Position numbers and translations under genes: made by a program. The notes beneath the pieces are model-generated. The model saw nothing but the letters and a program-made list of their open reading frames with translations, ran no database searches and had not been told where the DNA came from. Of a stretch of DNA of 64,000 nucleotides, positions 45,725 through 55,503 are shown piece by piece. Every line of letters begins with the position of its first letter. The stretch's first letter is position 1. Source of the DNA: Spinactinospora alkalitolerans (GTDB lineage: Bacteria > Actinomycetota > Actinomycetes > Streptosporangiales > Streptosporangiaceae); the NCBI RefSeq assembly GCF_013408795.1, contig NZ_JACCCC010000001.1, forward strand, positions 5,642,001 through 5,706,000. Reading direction: 5' to 3'.

Positions 45725-47584
45725 ATGACCGCCCGAGCCCGATCCGGCATCGCCGTCGGCGCAGCGGCACTGCTCCTTGTGGCATCGGCCGTTGCCGGAA
45801 TCGAGGCGGCAACCGCCGTCTCTGCCCCGGTTGCCGCCGCCCCGGCCGATGCGGAGCCGCCGCAGCCATCCCCCGGAGCCCCGCCCGAGCCGCCGCCGGA
45901 GGAAGAGCCTTCCCAACCCGAGCCCGGCCCTGAGCCTTCGCCCTCACCGGGTCCCGAGCCCGGCCCGCCGCCCGAGGACGATGGCGGGGAGCAGGAGGCG
46001 CCCGAGCCCGAGGGCCGGGAGTGCGGGATGTTCGACTACGCCTGCAAGGTCTCCCAGGCGTTCAACGGCTGGCTGGTCGGGGTGATCGCCGAGTTCGTCG
46101 ACGCCAACCTGATGGTCGCGGCGACGGGGATGGTCACCACTCCCCCGCCGCCGCCCGGGATCGAGCAGGCGTGGTCGACGTCGCTGGCCGTGACCAACAC
46201 CGTCTACGTGCTGGTGGTCACCGCAGCCGGAGTGCTGATGACGGCCTATCAGACGGTGCAGACCTCCGCGGGCGTCAAGGAGCTCGCACCGCGGCTGGTG
46301 CTGGGCTTCGTCGGCGCCAACGCCTCCTGGTTCCTGTGCGAACTGCTCGCCGACATCGGCAACGCGGTCTCGCTGCGCCTGCTCAGCGGCACCGCGACCC
46401 CGGACAACGTGGCCGAGACGATCGGGCGGATCCTGGAGGATCCGGTCGGTGAGCTGCTGATCGTGCTGCTGCTGTTCGCGGTGGCCGGCCTGCTCCAGCT
46501 GTTCTTTTTCTTCGCGCTGCTGATCCGCATCATGCTGTGGATCCTGCTGACCGCGGCCGCGCCGCTGGCGCTGGCCTGCCACGCCCTGCCCCAGACCGAC
46601 GGACTGGCCCGGCTGTGGTGGCGCGCGATGGGCGCGCTGCTGCTCGTGCAGGTCACCCAGGCGCTGACCTTGCGGATCGCGATGACGATCTTCCTGTCCC
46701 GCGAGGACATGGACTTCATCGACCCCGAAGGCCTGGCCGGGTCACTGGCCGATGTCGGGGTGCTGATCTGCTGCATGTACATCCTGGTCCGAATCCCGTT
46801 CTGGGCGTTCAAGCGGGTGTTCAACTACCAGACCTCCCCCGTGCTCAAGGCCGCGAAGTTCGCGTTGAGCGTCCTGGTGCTGCGCAACATCGGCCGCGCC
46901 ATGGCCGGGCGCGCCGCAGCCCGATCCGGTGGAGCAGGCGGTATCCGCCCCGGAGGACGCGGGGGCGGCGGTCCTGGAGGAGGCCGCCCGTGGGGTCCGC
47001 CCTCCGGCGGTGCGGGTCATCGCCGCTGGGGGCGCGGTAACCGCTATTGGGCCTCTCCCGGCTTCGCTCCCGGGTCGCCCCCAAGGCCGGCGCCGGGCGG
47101 CGGGATCTCCGGTGGCCCCGCGCGTGGTCTGTCCGGGCCCGCGCAGGGTTCCCCCGGATCCTCATCGCAGCGTTCTTCCGAGCGGTGGTCTTCCGGTTCC
47201 CGGGCTTCGGCATCGGGGTCTGCGCGGTCCGGGACGTCGGGGTCCGGGGCACGGTCCCAGCCGAAGTCCGGCCGCGGTTTCGGCTCCGGTGCATTCAATG
47301 CTCGACAGGCGCGGTCGGGCGGGCGGCACTTCCCCGGCGGCTACTCCCAGCACCGCCCCGATCCGCCGCCGCAGACCCCGCCCCCGGATCCTCGACGCCA
47401 CCGCTCGATGCGTCCGGCCTACCGCCTGCACCCGCCCTCGACATCGAAGAACGTGCCGACTCCGCCGACGAGACCCATGGCGCCGCCGCGCACACCGCCT
47501 TCTGCTGCGCCTGCGCTGCAGAAGCGGCCGATCCGGCCCAAACCGCGCCACTACCAGCGCCCCGATCGCCGAAGGAGGTCGTGA
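45725..47584 (+). CDS. VirB6/TrbL-like polytopic T4SS membrane protein
   Basis: Forms part of the inner-membrane channel for conjugative DNA transfer. The 619 residues begin with a signal segment, a long Pro/Glu-rich outside spacer (about residues 30-95), then five or more membrane helices (for example NTVYVLVVTAAGVLMTAYQT, ELLIVLLLFAVAGLLQLFFF and IMLWILLTAAAPLALACHAL), the TrbL/VirB6 arrangement. The last 220 residues are Gly-, Ser-, Arg- and Pro-rich and probably unfolded in the cytoplasm. GGAG before the ATG; next is PrgI. Confidence 0.87.
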   Translation: MTARARSGIAVGAAALLLVASAVAGIEAATAVSAPVAAAPADAEPPQPSPGAPPEPPPEEEPSQPEPGPEPSPSPGPEPGPPPEDDGGEQEAPEPEGRECGMFDYACKVSQAFNGWLVGVIAEFVDANLMVAATGMVTTPPPPPGIEQAWSTSLAVTNTVYVLVVTAAGVLMTAYQTVQTSAGVKELAPRLVLGFVGANASWFLCELLADIGNAVSLRLLSGTATPDNVAETIGRILEDPVGELLIVLLLFAVAGLLQLFFFFALLIRIMLWILLTAAAPLALACHALPQTDGLARLWWRAMGALLLVQVTQALTLRIAMTIFLSREDMDFIDPEGLAGSLADVGVLICCMYILVRIPFWAFKRVFNYQTSPVLKAAKFALSVLVLRNIGRAMAGRAAARSGGAGGIRPGGRGGGGPGGGRPWGPPSGGAGHRRWGRGNRYWASPGFAPGSPPRPAPGGGISGGPARGLSGPAQGSPGSSSQRSSERWSSGSRASASGSARSGTSGSGARSQPKSGRGFGSGAFNARQARSGGRHFPGGYSQHRPDPPPQTPPPDPRRHRSMRPAYRLHPPSTSKNVPTPPTRPMAPPRTPPSAAPALQKRPIRPKPRHYQRPDRRRRS

Positions 47585-48514
47585 ATGCGTGTGCGGATGC
47601 CCGCCGATGTGGAACGCGAAGACAAGATCCTCGCCGGGCTGACCGCCCGCCAGCTCCTGATCATCGGCGCCCCGGCCATCGCGGTCTGGGCCGCCGTGAG
47701 CGGGCTGCAGGACGTCCTCCCTCTCCCGGTGCTGGCGGCGATCACGGTGCCGACCATGGGGATAGCGGTGGCCGCGGCACTGGTGCGCCGCGACGGCCTC
47801 GGCCTGGATCAATTCCTGCTGGCGGCGCTGCGTTTCCACCGCTTTCCCAAGCGCCGCGTCACCGGCATTCCCGCCCCGCTCGAGCTCCCGTCCTGGATCG
47901 GCGCCGAGCCCGAACCGCTGCCCGCCCCGCTGGATCTGCCGCTGGAGGCGATCGGCGACGACGGCGTGATCGACCTGGGCTCCCACGGCGCCGCGGTGAT
48001 TCTGTCGTGCTCGACGGTGAACTTCGGGCTGCGAACCCCTGATGAGCAGGCCGCCCTGGTGACCGGGTTCGCCGGCTACCTCAACTCGCTGTCCACCCCG
48101 ATCCAGGTGCTCGTGCGGGCGGAGTCGGTGCGGCTGGATCCGCTGATCGCCGCCCTGGACCGGGCGGCACCGGCCCTGCCGCATCCGGCACTGCAGAGTG
48201 CCGCAACCGATCACGCCGACTTCCTCACCGGGTTGGCCGAGACCCGTGACCTGCTCTACCGGCATGTGCTGCTGGTGCTGCGCGAACCCTCCGGGCAGGG
48301 GCGGCATGCCGCGGCAACCGTGAAGCGGCGTGCCGATGACGCGATCCGGGCGCTGGCCGCCGCCGGCAGCAGCGCGGCCGTGCTCGACGGGCCGCGGGCC
48401 GCCGCCGTGCTCGCCTCGGCGACCAACCCCACCCGTGCGGGTGCCGCGCCGCCGGAGGGCTTAGCTGCCCCGGACGCGGTGATTACCGGCCCCGAAACGC
48501 TGCGGGAGGCATGA
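47585..48514 (+). CDS. PrgI-family (VirB3-like) protein with extra C-terminal domain
   Basis: The N-terminal 90 residues are PrgI-like: MRVRMPADVEREDKILAGLT then two adjacent membrane helices (LLIIGAPAIAVWAAVSGLQ, VLAAITVPTMGIAVAAALVR) and LDQFLLAALRFHRFPKRRV. PrgI proteins are usually about 120 residues; here 309. The extra part (AALVTGFAGYLNSLSTPIQV, LLYRHVLLVLRE) resembles the N-terminal domain found at the start of many VirB4/TraC ATPases. AAGGAGG precedes the ATG, and the stop overlaps the VirB4 gene as ATGA. Confidence 0.85.
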   Translation: MRVRMPADVEREDKILAGLTARQLLIIGAPAIAVWAAVSGLQDVLPLPVLAAITVPTMGIAVAAALVRRDGLGLDQFLLAALRFHRFPKRRVTGIPAPLELPSWIGAEPEPLPAPLDLPLEAIGDDGVIDLGSHGAAVILSCSTVNFGLRTPDEQAALVTGFAGYLNSLSTPIQVLVRAESVRLDPLIAALDRAAPALPHPALQSAATDHADFLTGLAETRDLLYRHVLLVLREPSGQGRHAAATVKRRADDAIRALAAAGSSAAVLDGPRAAAVLASATNPTRAGAAPPEGLAAPDAVITGPETLREA

Positions 48515-50322
48515 GGATGGCGCTGTTCAGATCCCGGACAAAGCGATCGGCCAACCGCGGGGATGCGGTGGCGGCCGAGGTCGACATCGCGCCCCGCCGC
48601 ATCCGCCTCGGCGATGGAGCGGCGGCGAGCTTCGTCGTCGTCGGCTACCCCGCCGAGGTCGGCTACGGCTGGCTGGAACCGCTGCTCACCTATCCGGGCC
48701 GTCTGGATGTGTCCCTGCACGTCGAGCCCGTCCCGCCCAACGTGGCCGCCGACAGGCTGCGCCGCCAGATGGCCCGGCTCGAGGCCTCCTCGCGCACCGG
48801 CGCGGAGAAGGGCAAGCTGGAGGACTTCGAGGCCGAGGGCGCCGCCGAAGACGCCCGCGACATGGCCTCCTCCCTGGCCCGCGGCGAGGGCAAGCTGTTC
48901 CGCGTCGGGCTGTACGTCACCGTCCACGCCACGACCGAGGAAGAGCTGGAGGAGGAGGTCGGCCACGTCCAGTCGCTGGCCTCCTCGATGCTGCTGGACG
49001 CCCGGCCCGCGACCTACCGCCAGCTCCACGGGTGGACCTCGTGCCTGCCGCTGGGCGTGGACCTGGTGGAGCAGCGCCGCAGCATGGACACCGCCGCCCT
49101 GTCGGCCTCCTACCCCTTCGCCAGCCCCGACCTGGCCGTGGAGGCCTCGCCCACCGCCGTGCTCTACGGTCTGAACTCCGACTCCTCCGGCGTGGTGGTC
49201 TGGGACCGCTGGGCCCTGGACACCTACAACACCGTCGTCCTGGCGCGCAGCGGCGCTGGCAAGTCCTACTTCTGCAAGCTGGATCTACTGCGGTCGATGT
49301 ATGCCGGGGTGAGTGCCGCGGTCATCGACCCCGAAGACGAGTACTCCCGGCTCGCCGATGCGGTGGGCGCAACCGTGATCCGGCTCGGCGCGCCGGGCGT
49401 GCACCTCAACCCCCTCGATCTGGCCCTGGACCGATCAGCCAGACGCGATGCCCTGTCCCGCAGAGCGCTGTTCCTGCACACCCTGCTGGCGGTCATGCTC
49501 GGCGGCGCGCTCTCGCCCCACCAGCGCGCCGCCTTCGACCGAGCGCTGATCGCCACCTACCGCCAGGCCGGGATCACCGCCGACGAGCGCACCTGGAACC
49601 GGCCCGCGCCCCTGCTCGCCGACCTGGTCGCCACCTTGCAGAGCGAACCCGACGAGCACGCCCGGGACCTCGCCGTCCAGCTCGCCCCCTACACCACCGG
49701 CTCCCACCGCGAACTCTTCCGCGCCCCGACCAGCCGGCGCCCGCAGGGTCATCTCGTGTCCTGGAGTCTGCGGGACCTGCCTGAGGAGCTCAAGGCCATC
49801 GGCACACTGATGGCGCTGGACTCCATCTGGCGCACCGTCGCCGACTCCACACCGGATCACCCGCGCATGGTCCTGGTGGACGAGGGCTGGCTGCTGATGG
49901 CCGAGCCCGAAGGCGCCAAGTTCCTGTTCCGGCTGGCCAAGGCCGCCCGCAAACGCTGGGTCGGGCTCACGGTCGCCACCCAGGACGCCGCCGACGTCCT
50001 CGGCTCCGAGCTGGGCAAGGCCGTCGTGGCCAACTCCGCCACCCAAGTGCTGATGCGCCAAGCCCCGCAGGCCATCGACCAGATCACCGCCGCCTTCGGG
50101 CTCTCCGACGGCGAGCGGCAGCACCTGCTCACCGCCTCCCCCGGCGATGCCCTGCTGTGCAGCGGAGACCGGCGGGTCGCCTTCCAGGTGGTGGCCAGCG
50201 ACTACGAGCACCAGCTCGTCACCACCAACCCCGCCGAACTCAATCTTCCCGATCGCCCCGACGGGACCGCCGACGCCGCCCTGGACGTCGACGGGCTCGA
50301 TGAGGAGGACGACCTGCTGTGA
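48511..50322 (+). CDS. VirB4/TraC-type conjugation ATPase
   Basis: Energises assembly of the conjugation channel. Of 603 residues, the C-terminal half is the RecA-like ATPase with Walker A LARSGAGKSYFCKLDLLRS, Walker B PRMVLVDEGWLLM and IDQITAAFGLSDGERQHLL near the end. The N-terminal half contains ASSMLLDARPATYRQLHGWT and LPLGVDL, typical of VirB4 in Gram-positive systems. It overlaps PrgI upstream and the coupling-protein gene downstream by four bases each, so the three are translated together. Confidence 0.93.
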   Translation: MRMALFRSRTKRSANRGDAVAAEVDIAPRRIRLGDGAAASFVVVGYPAEVGYGWLEPLLTYPGRLDVSLHVEPVPPNVAADRLRRQMARLEASSRTGAEKGKLEDFEAEGAAEDARDMASSLARGEGKLFRVGLYVTVHATTEEELEEEVGHVQSLASSMLLDARPATYRQLHGWTSCLPLGVDLVEQRRSMDTAALSASYPFASPDLAVEASPTAVLYGLNSDSSGVVVWDRWALDTYNTVVLARSGAGKSYFCKLDLLRSMYAGVSAAVIDPEDEYSRLADAVGATVIRLGAPGVHLNPLDLALDRSARRDALSRRALFLHTLLAVMLGGALSPHQRAAFDRALIATYRQAGITADERTWNRPAPLLADLVATLQSEPDEHARDLAVQLAPYTTGSHRELFRAPTSRRPQGHLVSWSLRDLPEELKAIGTLMALDSIWRTVADSTPDHPRMVLVDEGWLLMAEPEGAKFLFRLAKAARKRWVGLTVATQDAADVLGSELGKAVVANSATQVLMRQAPQAIDQITAAFGLSDGERQHLLTASPGDALLCSGDRRVAFQVVASDYEHQLVTTNPAELNLPDRPDGTADAALDVDGLDEEDDLL

Positions 50323-52640
50323 ACCTGCTGACCGACCTTGACGAGTTCCCCACCGCTCTGGCCGACCTCGTCATCAGCCTCATCACCGTCCACGGCTGGA
50401 CGCTGCTACTGACCACCCTGGTCACCGTCGCCGTCCTCCTGGCGCTCCGGATGGTCGCCGGTTGGCTGCGGCACCGCGCATGGGCACGCCAGGCGCGACT
50501 GGTGGAGATCCTGCCGCCCCCTGACAGCGACCTGTCCGGCGCCGAGGCCCTGTGGACGCAGATGCTCGGGCTGCTGCGGCCCGCCTGGAAACGCCTGCTG
50601 TCGGGGCAGCCGCACGTGGTGTGGGAGTACGTCATGGACGCCCACGGGCTCCATGTGCGGCTGTGGGTCCCCGGCCCCACCCCGCCCGGCCTGGTCGAGC
50701 GCGCCGTCGAGGCGGCCTGGCCCGGCGCCGCGGCCACCGCCCGGCCCGTCCCGCCCCGCGCCACCGTGCGCACCCACGGCGGGCACCTGCGGCTGGCCCG
50801 CCCGGACCATTACCCCATCGCCGCCCAGCATGAGGACGACCCGATCCGTTCGCTGATCGGCGCGGCCGGCGCCCCCGCCCCCGCTGAGCAGGTGCTGGTG
50901 CAGGTGGCGGTGCGTCCGGTGACCGGGCGGCGGCTGCGCCGCGCCAACCGCGCCGCCGCCCAACTCAGGCAGGCGCACAGCGCAGGCGCCGGGGTGTTCG
51001 ACGCCCTGACCCCCGGTGGCAGTCGGCGCAGCGCTTCACTGATGGCCCTGCGCCCCGAGGTCTCCGGCGAGATCCGTGCCATCCTGGCCAAGTCGACCGC
51101 GCCCAGGTTGGAGACCTGCGTCCGCTACCTCATCACCCACCCCGCTGAGGGCGCCGAGGGGCGGGAGCGGCGCCGGGGCCGCGCCCACGCCGTCGCCGCG
51201 GCGTTCGCGGTGTTCACCGGCTTCAACCACTACCGCCGCCGGTGGGTGCCATTGCTCGCCGACCGGCTGGCCCACGCCCGCTGGCTCGGCCACGGCGACC
51301 TGCTCTCAGCCAAAGAACTCGCCGCTGTGGCGCATCTGCCCGTCGACGAGACCGTGCCCGGCCTGGAGCGCGCTCCGGCCCGGCCCACCCCGCCCCCGCC
51401 CGGCATCGCCGCCGACGACCCCGGCACCCGGCTGCTCGGCCTCGCCGACGCGGCCGGGGCCCGCCCGATCGGGCTGCGGGTGGCCGACGCGCGCCACCAC
51501 ATGCACGTCATCGGCGGCACCGGGACCGGCAAGACCACCTTCCTGCTCAACATGATCCTCGACGACGTCGCCAAGGGCCGCGGCCTGGTCTTCATCGAGC
51601 CCAAGGGCGAATCCGACCACCTGCTCTCCCGCGTCCCCAAGGAGGCGGCCGACCAGATGGTGCTGATCGATCCCGACGACAACGCGCCCCCGCCCGCGCT
51701 CAACGTGCTCGCCGCCGGCCGCGGGGAGCGCGAGCGCTCCGCCGACATGGTCACCGGGATCTTCCGCCGGATCTTCGCCGACTCCTGGGGGCCGCGCACC
51801 GAGGACATCCTGCGCTCGGCCTGCCTCACCCTCGCCGGAACCGGCCACGCCGGCCTGGCCAACATCCCCCGCCTGCTGGAGAACGCCTCCTTCCGGCGCC
51901 GCGCCACCGCCAGTCTCGACGACCCCGTGCTGAAGGGCTTCTGGGGCTGGTTCGACGACCTGTCCGAGCCCGCCCGCGCCCACGCCACCGCCCCGCTGAT
52001 GAACAAGCTCCGCAGCGTGCTGCTACGCGGCTTCGCCCGCGACCTGCTCGCCACCACCGACCGCGGACTCGACCTGCGCGCCCTGCTCGACGACGGCGCC
52101 GTCATCATCGCCCGCCTGCCCAAGGGCGTACTCGGCGAGGACACCTCATCCCTGCTCGGCTCGCTGCTGCTGGCCCAGGTGTGGAACGCGGTGCTCTCCC
52201 GCGCCCGCCAGGCCGAATCCGAGCGCCGCGACATCGGCATCTACCTGGACGAGTGCCAGAACTTCCTCACCCTGCCCTACGGCATCGACGACATGCTCGC
52301 CGAAGCCCGCGCCTACCGCGCAGGCCTGGTGCTGGCCCACCAGGACCTCTCCCAACTCCCCCGCGACCTACGCGAAGCCGTCTCCGCCAACGCCCGAAGC
52401 AAGGTCTTCTTCGACGTGAGCCCCGAAGACGCCCGCAGTCTCGCCCGCCATGTGCGGCCCAACCTCGCCGAGCACGACCTGTCCCACCTGGCCGCCTACC
52501 AGGCCGCCGCCCGCCTGGTCTCCGGCGGGGCGCTGTCTCCCTCCTTCACGCTGCGCACCCGCCCCCTCCCGCCACCGGCCAAGGGACGCGCCACCGCCGT
52601 ACGCAAGACCGCCCGAGCCCACACCCAGCCCGCTCCATAG
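50319..52640 (+). CDS. VirD4/TraG-type coupling protein (T4CP)
   Basis: Brings the relaxase-DNA complex to the channel. A membrane helix near the N-terminus (LLLTTLVTVAVLLALRMVAG) and a cytoplasmic domain precede the ATPase: Walker A VIGGTGTGKTTFLLNMI, FIEPKGESDHLL, Walker B DIGIYLDECQNFLTLPYG and LAHQDLSQLPRDLREAVSAN. The 773-residue length, with a 200-residue insert between membrane and ATPase parts, is usual in actinobacteria. GTG start, GTGA overlap with virB4. Confidence 0.93.
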   Translation: MNLLTDLDEFPTALADLVISLITVHGWTLLLTTLVTVAVLLALRMVAGWLRHRAWARQARLVEILPPPDSDLSGAEALWTQMLGLLRPAWKRLLSGQPHVVWEYVMDAHGLHVRLWVPGPTPPGLVERAVEAAWPGAAATARPVPPRATVRTHGGHLRLARPDHYPIAAQHEDDPIRSLIGAAGAPAPAEQVLVQVAVRPVTGRRLRRANRAAAQLRQAHSAGAGVFDALTPGGSRRSASLMALRPEVSGEIRAILAKSTAPRLETCVRYLITHPAEGAEGRERRRGRAHAVAAAFAVFTGFNHYRRRWVPLLADRLAHARWLGHGDLLSAKELAAVAHLPVDETVPGLERAPARPTPPPPGIAADDPGTRLLGLADAAGARPIGLRVADARHHMHVIGGTGTGKTTFLLNMILDDVAKGRGLVFIEPKGESDHLLSRVPKEAADQMVLIDPDDNAPPPALNVLAAGRGERERSADMVTGIFRRIFADSWGPRTEDILRSACLTLAGTGHAGLANIPRLLENASFRRRATASLDDPVLKGFWGWFDDLSEPARAHATAPLMNKLRSVLLRGFARDLLATTDRGLDLRALLDDGAVIIARLPKGVLGEDTSSLLGSLLLAQVWNAVLSRARQAESERRDIGIYLDECQNFLTLPYGIDDMLAEARAYRAGLVLAHQDLSQLPRDLREAVSANARSKVFFDVSPEDARSLARHVRPNLAEHDLSHLAAYQAAARLVSGGALSPSFTLRTRPLPPPAKGRATAVRKTARAHTQPAP

Positions 52641-52658
52641 AAGGAAGGACACCGGCTC

Positions 52659-53531
52659 ATGCGCGCACCCACCCGACCCGACCATCGCGGCCCCGTCCGC
52701 CCCCGCACCACGCCCGAGGCCATCCACCGGCTCATCGCCCGCCTCACCCCGCGCGACCTGCGCATCATGCGCCTGGTCCACGACCACCGGGTCTTCACCA
52801 CCGACCAGCTCGCCCGCCTGGAGTTCGGCTCCTACAACACCGCCAAGAAACGCCTGCCCGTCCTCTACGCGTTGCGCGCGCTGGACCGCTTCCGCCCCTG
52901 GACCCCGGTGGGCACCGCGCCCTGGCACTACGTCCTCGACGCCCCCGGCGCCGAGATCCTCGCCGCCGAACACGGCCAGACCGCACGCGAGTTCGGCTAC
53001 CGGCGCGACCGCGTCCTCACCCTCGCCTACCGCTCATCCCTCACCCACACCCTGGGCGTCAACGAGTTCTTCGTCGACCTGACGGCCCACACCCGCACCC
53101 ACAGCACCCGCCTGGCCTGGCGCACCGCCCGCGACTGCGAGCACCAGTTCGGCGACATCGTCCGCCCCGACGCCGCCGGACGCTGGACCGACGCCAATAA
53201 AGCCATCGACTTCTTCCTGGAATACGACACCGGCACCGAGCCGCTGCGCCGCCTGGAGGCCAAGCTCGACGCCTACCACGAACTCGCCCGGCTCACCGGC
53301 AACCGCGGCATCGTGCTGTTCCGGCTGCCCTCGGCCAAACGCGCGGACAACCTGCACCACCGCATCCCCCGCCCACCCGTGCCCACCGCCACCGCGATCC
53401 ACGGCACCCACCCCGCCCACAAGGTGTGGACGCCCCTGGGCTCCTCCACACCGCGCCGACTGATCGACCTGAACGACAGCAGGGCAGAGCAGGCGTTCCC
53501 GCCCGGATGGCCGGAGGCCGACGTTGGCTAG
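52659..53531 (+). CDS. Replication-relaxation family protein
   Basis: Homologues (Replic_Relax family) occur on actinobacterial plasmids and elements and are thought to act at the origin in replication or relaxation. The 290 residues begin with a winged-helix-like segment (LRIMRLVHDHRVFTTDQLAR, FGSYNTAKKRLPVLYALRAL) and continue with HTLGVNEFFVDL, WRTARDCEHQFG and IRPDAAGRW-type strands ending in FFLEYDTGTEPLRRLEAKLD. AAGGA precedes the ATG. It overlaps the next gene by eight bases. Confidence 0.87.
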   Translation: MRAPTRPDHRGPVRPRTTPEAIHRLIARLTPRDLRIMRLVHDHRVFTTDQLARLEFGSYNTAKKRLPVLYALRALDRFRPWTPVGTAPWHYVLDAPGAEILAAEHGQTAREFGYRRDRVLTLAYRSSLTHTLGVNEFFVDLTAHTRTHSTRLAWRTARDCEHQFGDIVRPDAAGRWTDANKAIDFFLEYDTGTEPLRRLEAKLDAYHELARLTGNRGIVLFRLPSAKRADNLHHRIPRPPVPTATAIHGTHPAHKVWTPLGSSTPRRLIDLNDSRAEQAFPPGWPEADVG

Positions 53532-54609
53532 CCCCGGCTGCCTGGCCGGCCTCACCGTCCCCCTCGTTCTGATCGGCCTCGCCTTCTCCGCCGTCACCAC
53601 CGTCCTCGACGACCACGACACCCAGGCCGCGCCCGCCCACGTCGACGGCATCCCCGACACGCTGCTCGACGCCTACGTCCGCGCCGCCCAAGCGCTGGAA
53701 GGCATGGAGCCCCAGTGCACCGGGATGCGCTGGCAGATCCTGGCCGGCATCGGCAAGATCGAATCCAGCCTGCTCGCCGGCCACGACATCGCACCCAACG
53801 GCGACGTCTCACCGCCGATGATCGGACCCCGCCTGGACGGCACCGGCAACGGCGGCAACCTCACCCCCCACTACGACACCGACAACGGCCGCTACGACGG
53901 CGACACCGAATACGACCGCGCCGTCGGGCCCAACCAGCACCTGCCCTCGGGCTGGGACACCTACGGCGCCGACGGCAACGGCGACGGCGAAAAGAACCCG
54001 CACAACGCCTACGACTCCGCCCTGGCCAGCGCGAGGGAACTGTGCCTGAGTGCAGGCGAGGGCGGCGTCGACTTCACCGACCGCGCCCAGCTCTCCGACA
54101 CCCTGTTCCGCTACAACCACTCCCGCACCTACGTCGCCGACGTCCTGGACGCCATCGACACCTTCGACGCGCTGCCACCCCTCACCGACGACGGAACGGG
54201 CAGCCGACAAGGCCGTAAAGCGGTGGAATGGGCGCTGCGCCAGGTCGGCAAACCCTACATCTGGGGCGGCGTCGGACCGGCGGGCTTCGACTGCTCCGGG
54301 CTCACCATGAAGGCCTGGCAGGCCGCCGGCGTGGGCATCCCCCGCGTCACCACCGACCAGTACCACGCCGGCCAACGCGTCAGCCTCGACCAACTCCAAC
54401 CCGGAGACCTGCTCTTCTACGACACCACCGACCTGGGCGCCCCCGGCCCCGCCCCCAGCCACGTCACCATGTACATCGGCGACGGACAGATGATCAACGC
54501 CCCCTCCACCGGCAGCGATGTCCGTACCGAGTCGATCGAGAGCGAGCTCTACTCCCCACGGTTCATGGGAGCAGTCAGACTAGGCACATCAGTGAGGGAC
54601 ATCAGATGA
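53524..54609 (+). CDS. Lytic transglycosylase-NlpC/P60 cell-wall hydrolase
   Basis: Opens peptidoglycan for the conjugation channel (VirB1-like role). After a membrane helix (about residues 8-25) comes a transglycosylase-like region with catalytic Glu in IGKIESSLLAGHD and YDSALASARELCLSAG. The C-terminal NlpC/P60 domain has the catalytic Cys in FDCSGLTMKAWQAAG, PRVTTDQYHAGQRV, GDLLFYD and His in PSHVTMYIGDGQMINAP. The start is TTG at 53524, inside the end of the preceding gene. Last gene of the plus-strand transfer operon; TetR converges 34 bases on. Confidence 0.9.
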   Translation: MASPGCLAGLTVPLVLIGLAFSAVTTVLDDHDTQAAPAHVDGIPDTLLDAYVRAAQALEGMEPQCTGMRWQILAGIGKIESSLLAGHDIAPNGDVSPPMIGPRLDGTGNGGNLTPHYDTDNGRYDGDTEYDRAVGPNQHLPSGWDTYGADGNGDGEKNPHNAYDSALASARELCLSAGEGGVDFTDRAQLSDTLFRYNHSRTYVADVLDAIDTFDALPPLTDDGTGSRQGRKAVEWALRQVGKPYIWGGVGPAGFDCSGLTMKAWQAAGVGIPRVTTDQYHAGQRVSLDQLQPGDLLFYDTTDLGAPGPAPSHVTMYIGDGQMINAPSTGSDVRTESIESELYSPRFMGAVRLGTSVRDIR

Positions 54610-54643
54610 CGAGACATTACTTCGGGGACCGTTCTTGCCAGGG

Positions 54644-55387
54644 TCAGCCCTTCGGATGTGCACCGTCAGAACGAGGAGGACGGTACTCATCCCCGAGTCC
54701 CAATCGGGTGAGGAGTTCCCACATCAACAGCTCAAACATCGGTTCCTGGTCGGCGATCAGCGGCGTGAAGTGGTCGAACACCTCCAGCGCGACCGCTCCA
54801 TAAATCGACCGCCAACAGGAGAGGAAGACGACGAGCGCCCCGAGCGGCATGTCCACACCGGTTGACTTGCGGTAATCCGCCATCTGTTGACGTAAAAGCG
54901 GATCGAGCTCGTCATCGTCCAAGATCTCGTATGGGCGGGTGGACCAGAGCCTCAGGAAAATCGGGCCCCAGACTGCGGCAAGCTGGAGCACCCAGTCGCT
55001 GGTCACATCTTCGTGGGCTTTCCCCGCAGCCGATGTTGGCGTGCCGAACAGCAGGCTGAACTCCTGGCGGTGGTCGAGCGACCACCGCCGGAAGCCCCGG
55101 CACGGCGCGATCAGACGCGTGGCGATGTCGTCCTCGGGCTGCGCATCCACCACGGCGTGCAGTTCACTCGTGAGCTCGGAGACGATGTCCCGGGCCGTGT
55201 ACCGGACGATATCCGCCAAGTCGTCGAAGTGCCGGTAGAGAGCCGCCGGTGTCACCCCCACCTTGCGAGCGATCTCGGCGAGTGTGAGCGCCTCGATCCC
55301 TTGCTTGGTGATGATCTCCCGCGCAGCGGCCCGTACGTCTTCCGACATCTGCGCACGGAGGCGGTCACGCCGGGTCTCCGGACTCAC
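54644..55387 (-). CDS. TetR-family transcriptional regulator (WHG-type C-terminus)
   Basis: DNA-binding repressor with ligand-binding C-terminal domain. The N-terminal helix-turn-helix reads ITKQGIEALTLAEIARKVGV then TPAALYRHFDDLADI. The C-terminal part (LLFGTPTSAAGKAHED; VFLSCWRSIYGAVALEVFDH) fits the WHG class. GTG (complement of 55385-55387) with GGGAGGA nine bases upstream gives 247 residues. It is the last of three minus-strand cargo genes, separated by a 116-base gap with a hairpin from the membrane protein, and may regulate them or only itself. Confidence 0.9.
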   Translation of the reverse strand: MSPETRRDRLRAQMSEDVRAAAREIITKQGIEALTLAEIARKVGVTPAALYRHFDDLADIVRYTARDIVSELTSELHAVVDAQPEDDIATRLIAPCRGFRRWSLDHRQEFSLLFGTPTSAAGKAHEDVTSDWVLQLAAVWGPIFLRLWSTRPYEILDDDELDPLLRQQMADYRKSTGVDMPLGALVVFLSCWRSIYGAVALEVFDHFTPLIADQEPMFELLMWELLTRLGLGDEYRPPRSDGAHPKG

Positions 55388-55462
55388 TGCCTGCTTCCTC
55401 CCAGATTCCACCGACGACACCTCGCCGCCGGCTACAGACCGTTCCCACCGATCCCGCTTTGG

Positions 55463-55492
55463 AGGGGGCAGACGTGCCCGCCCCCTCCTTCC
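55463..55492. terminator. Hairpin between membrane-protein gene and tetR
   Basis: GGAGGGGGC pairs with GCCCCCTCC around a roughly 11-base loop. It sits 11 bases past the stop of the 55504 gene, without a U tract on that strand, and could end or attenuate transcription before tetR. Confidence 0.5.
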
Positions 55493-55503
55493 TACCATCG
55501 CCG

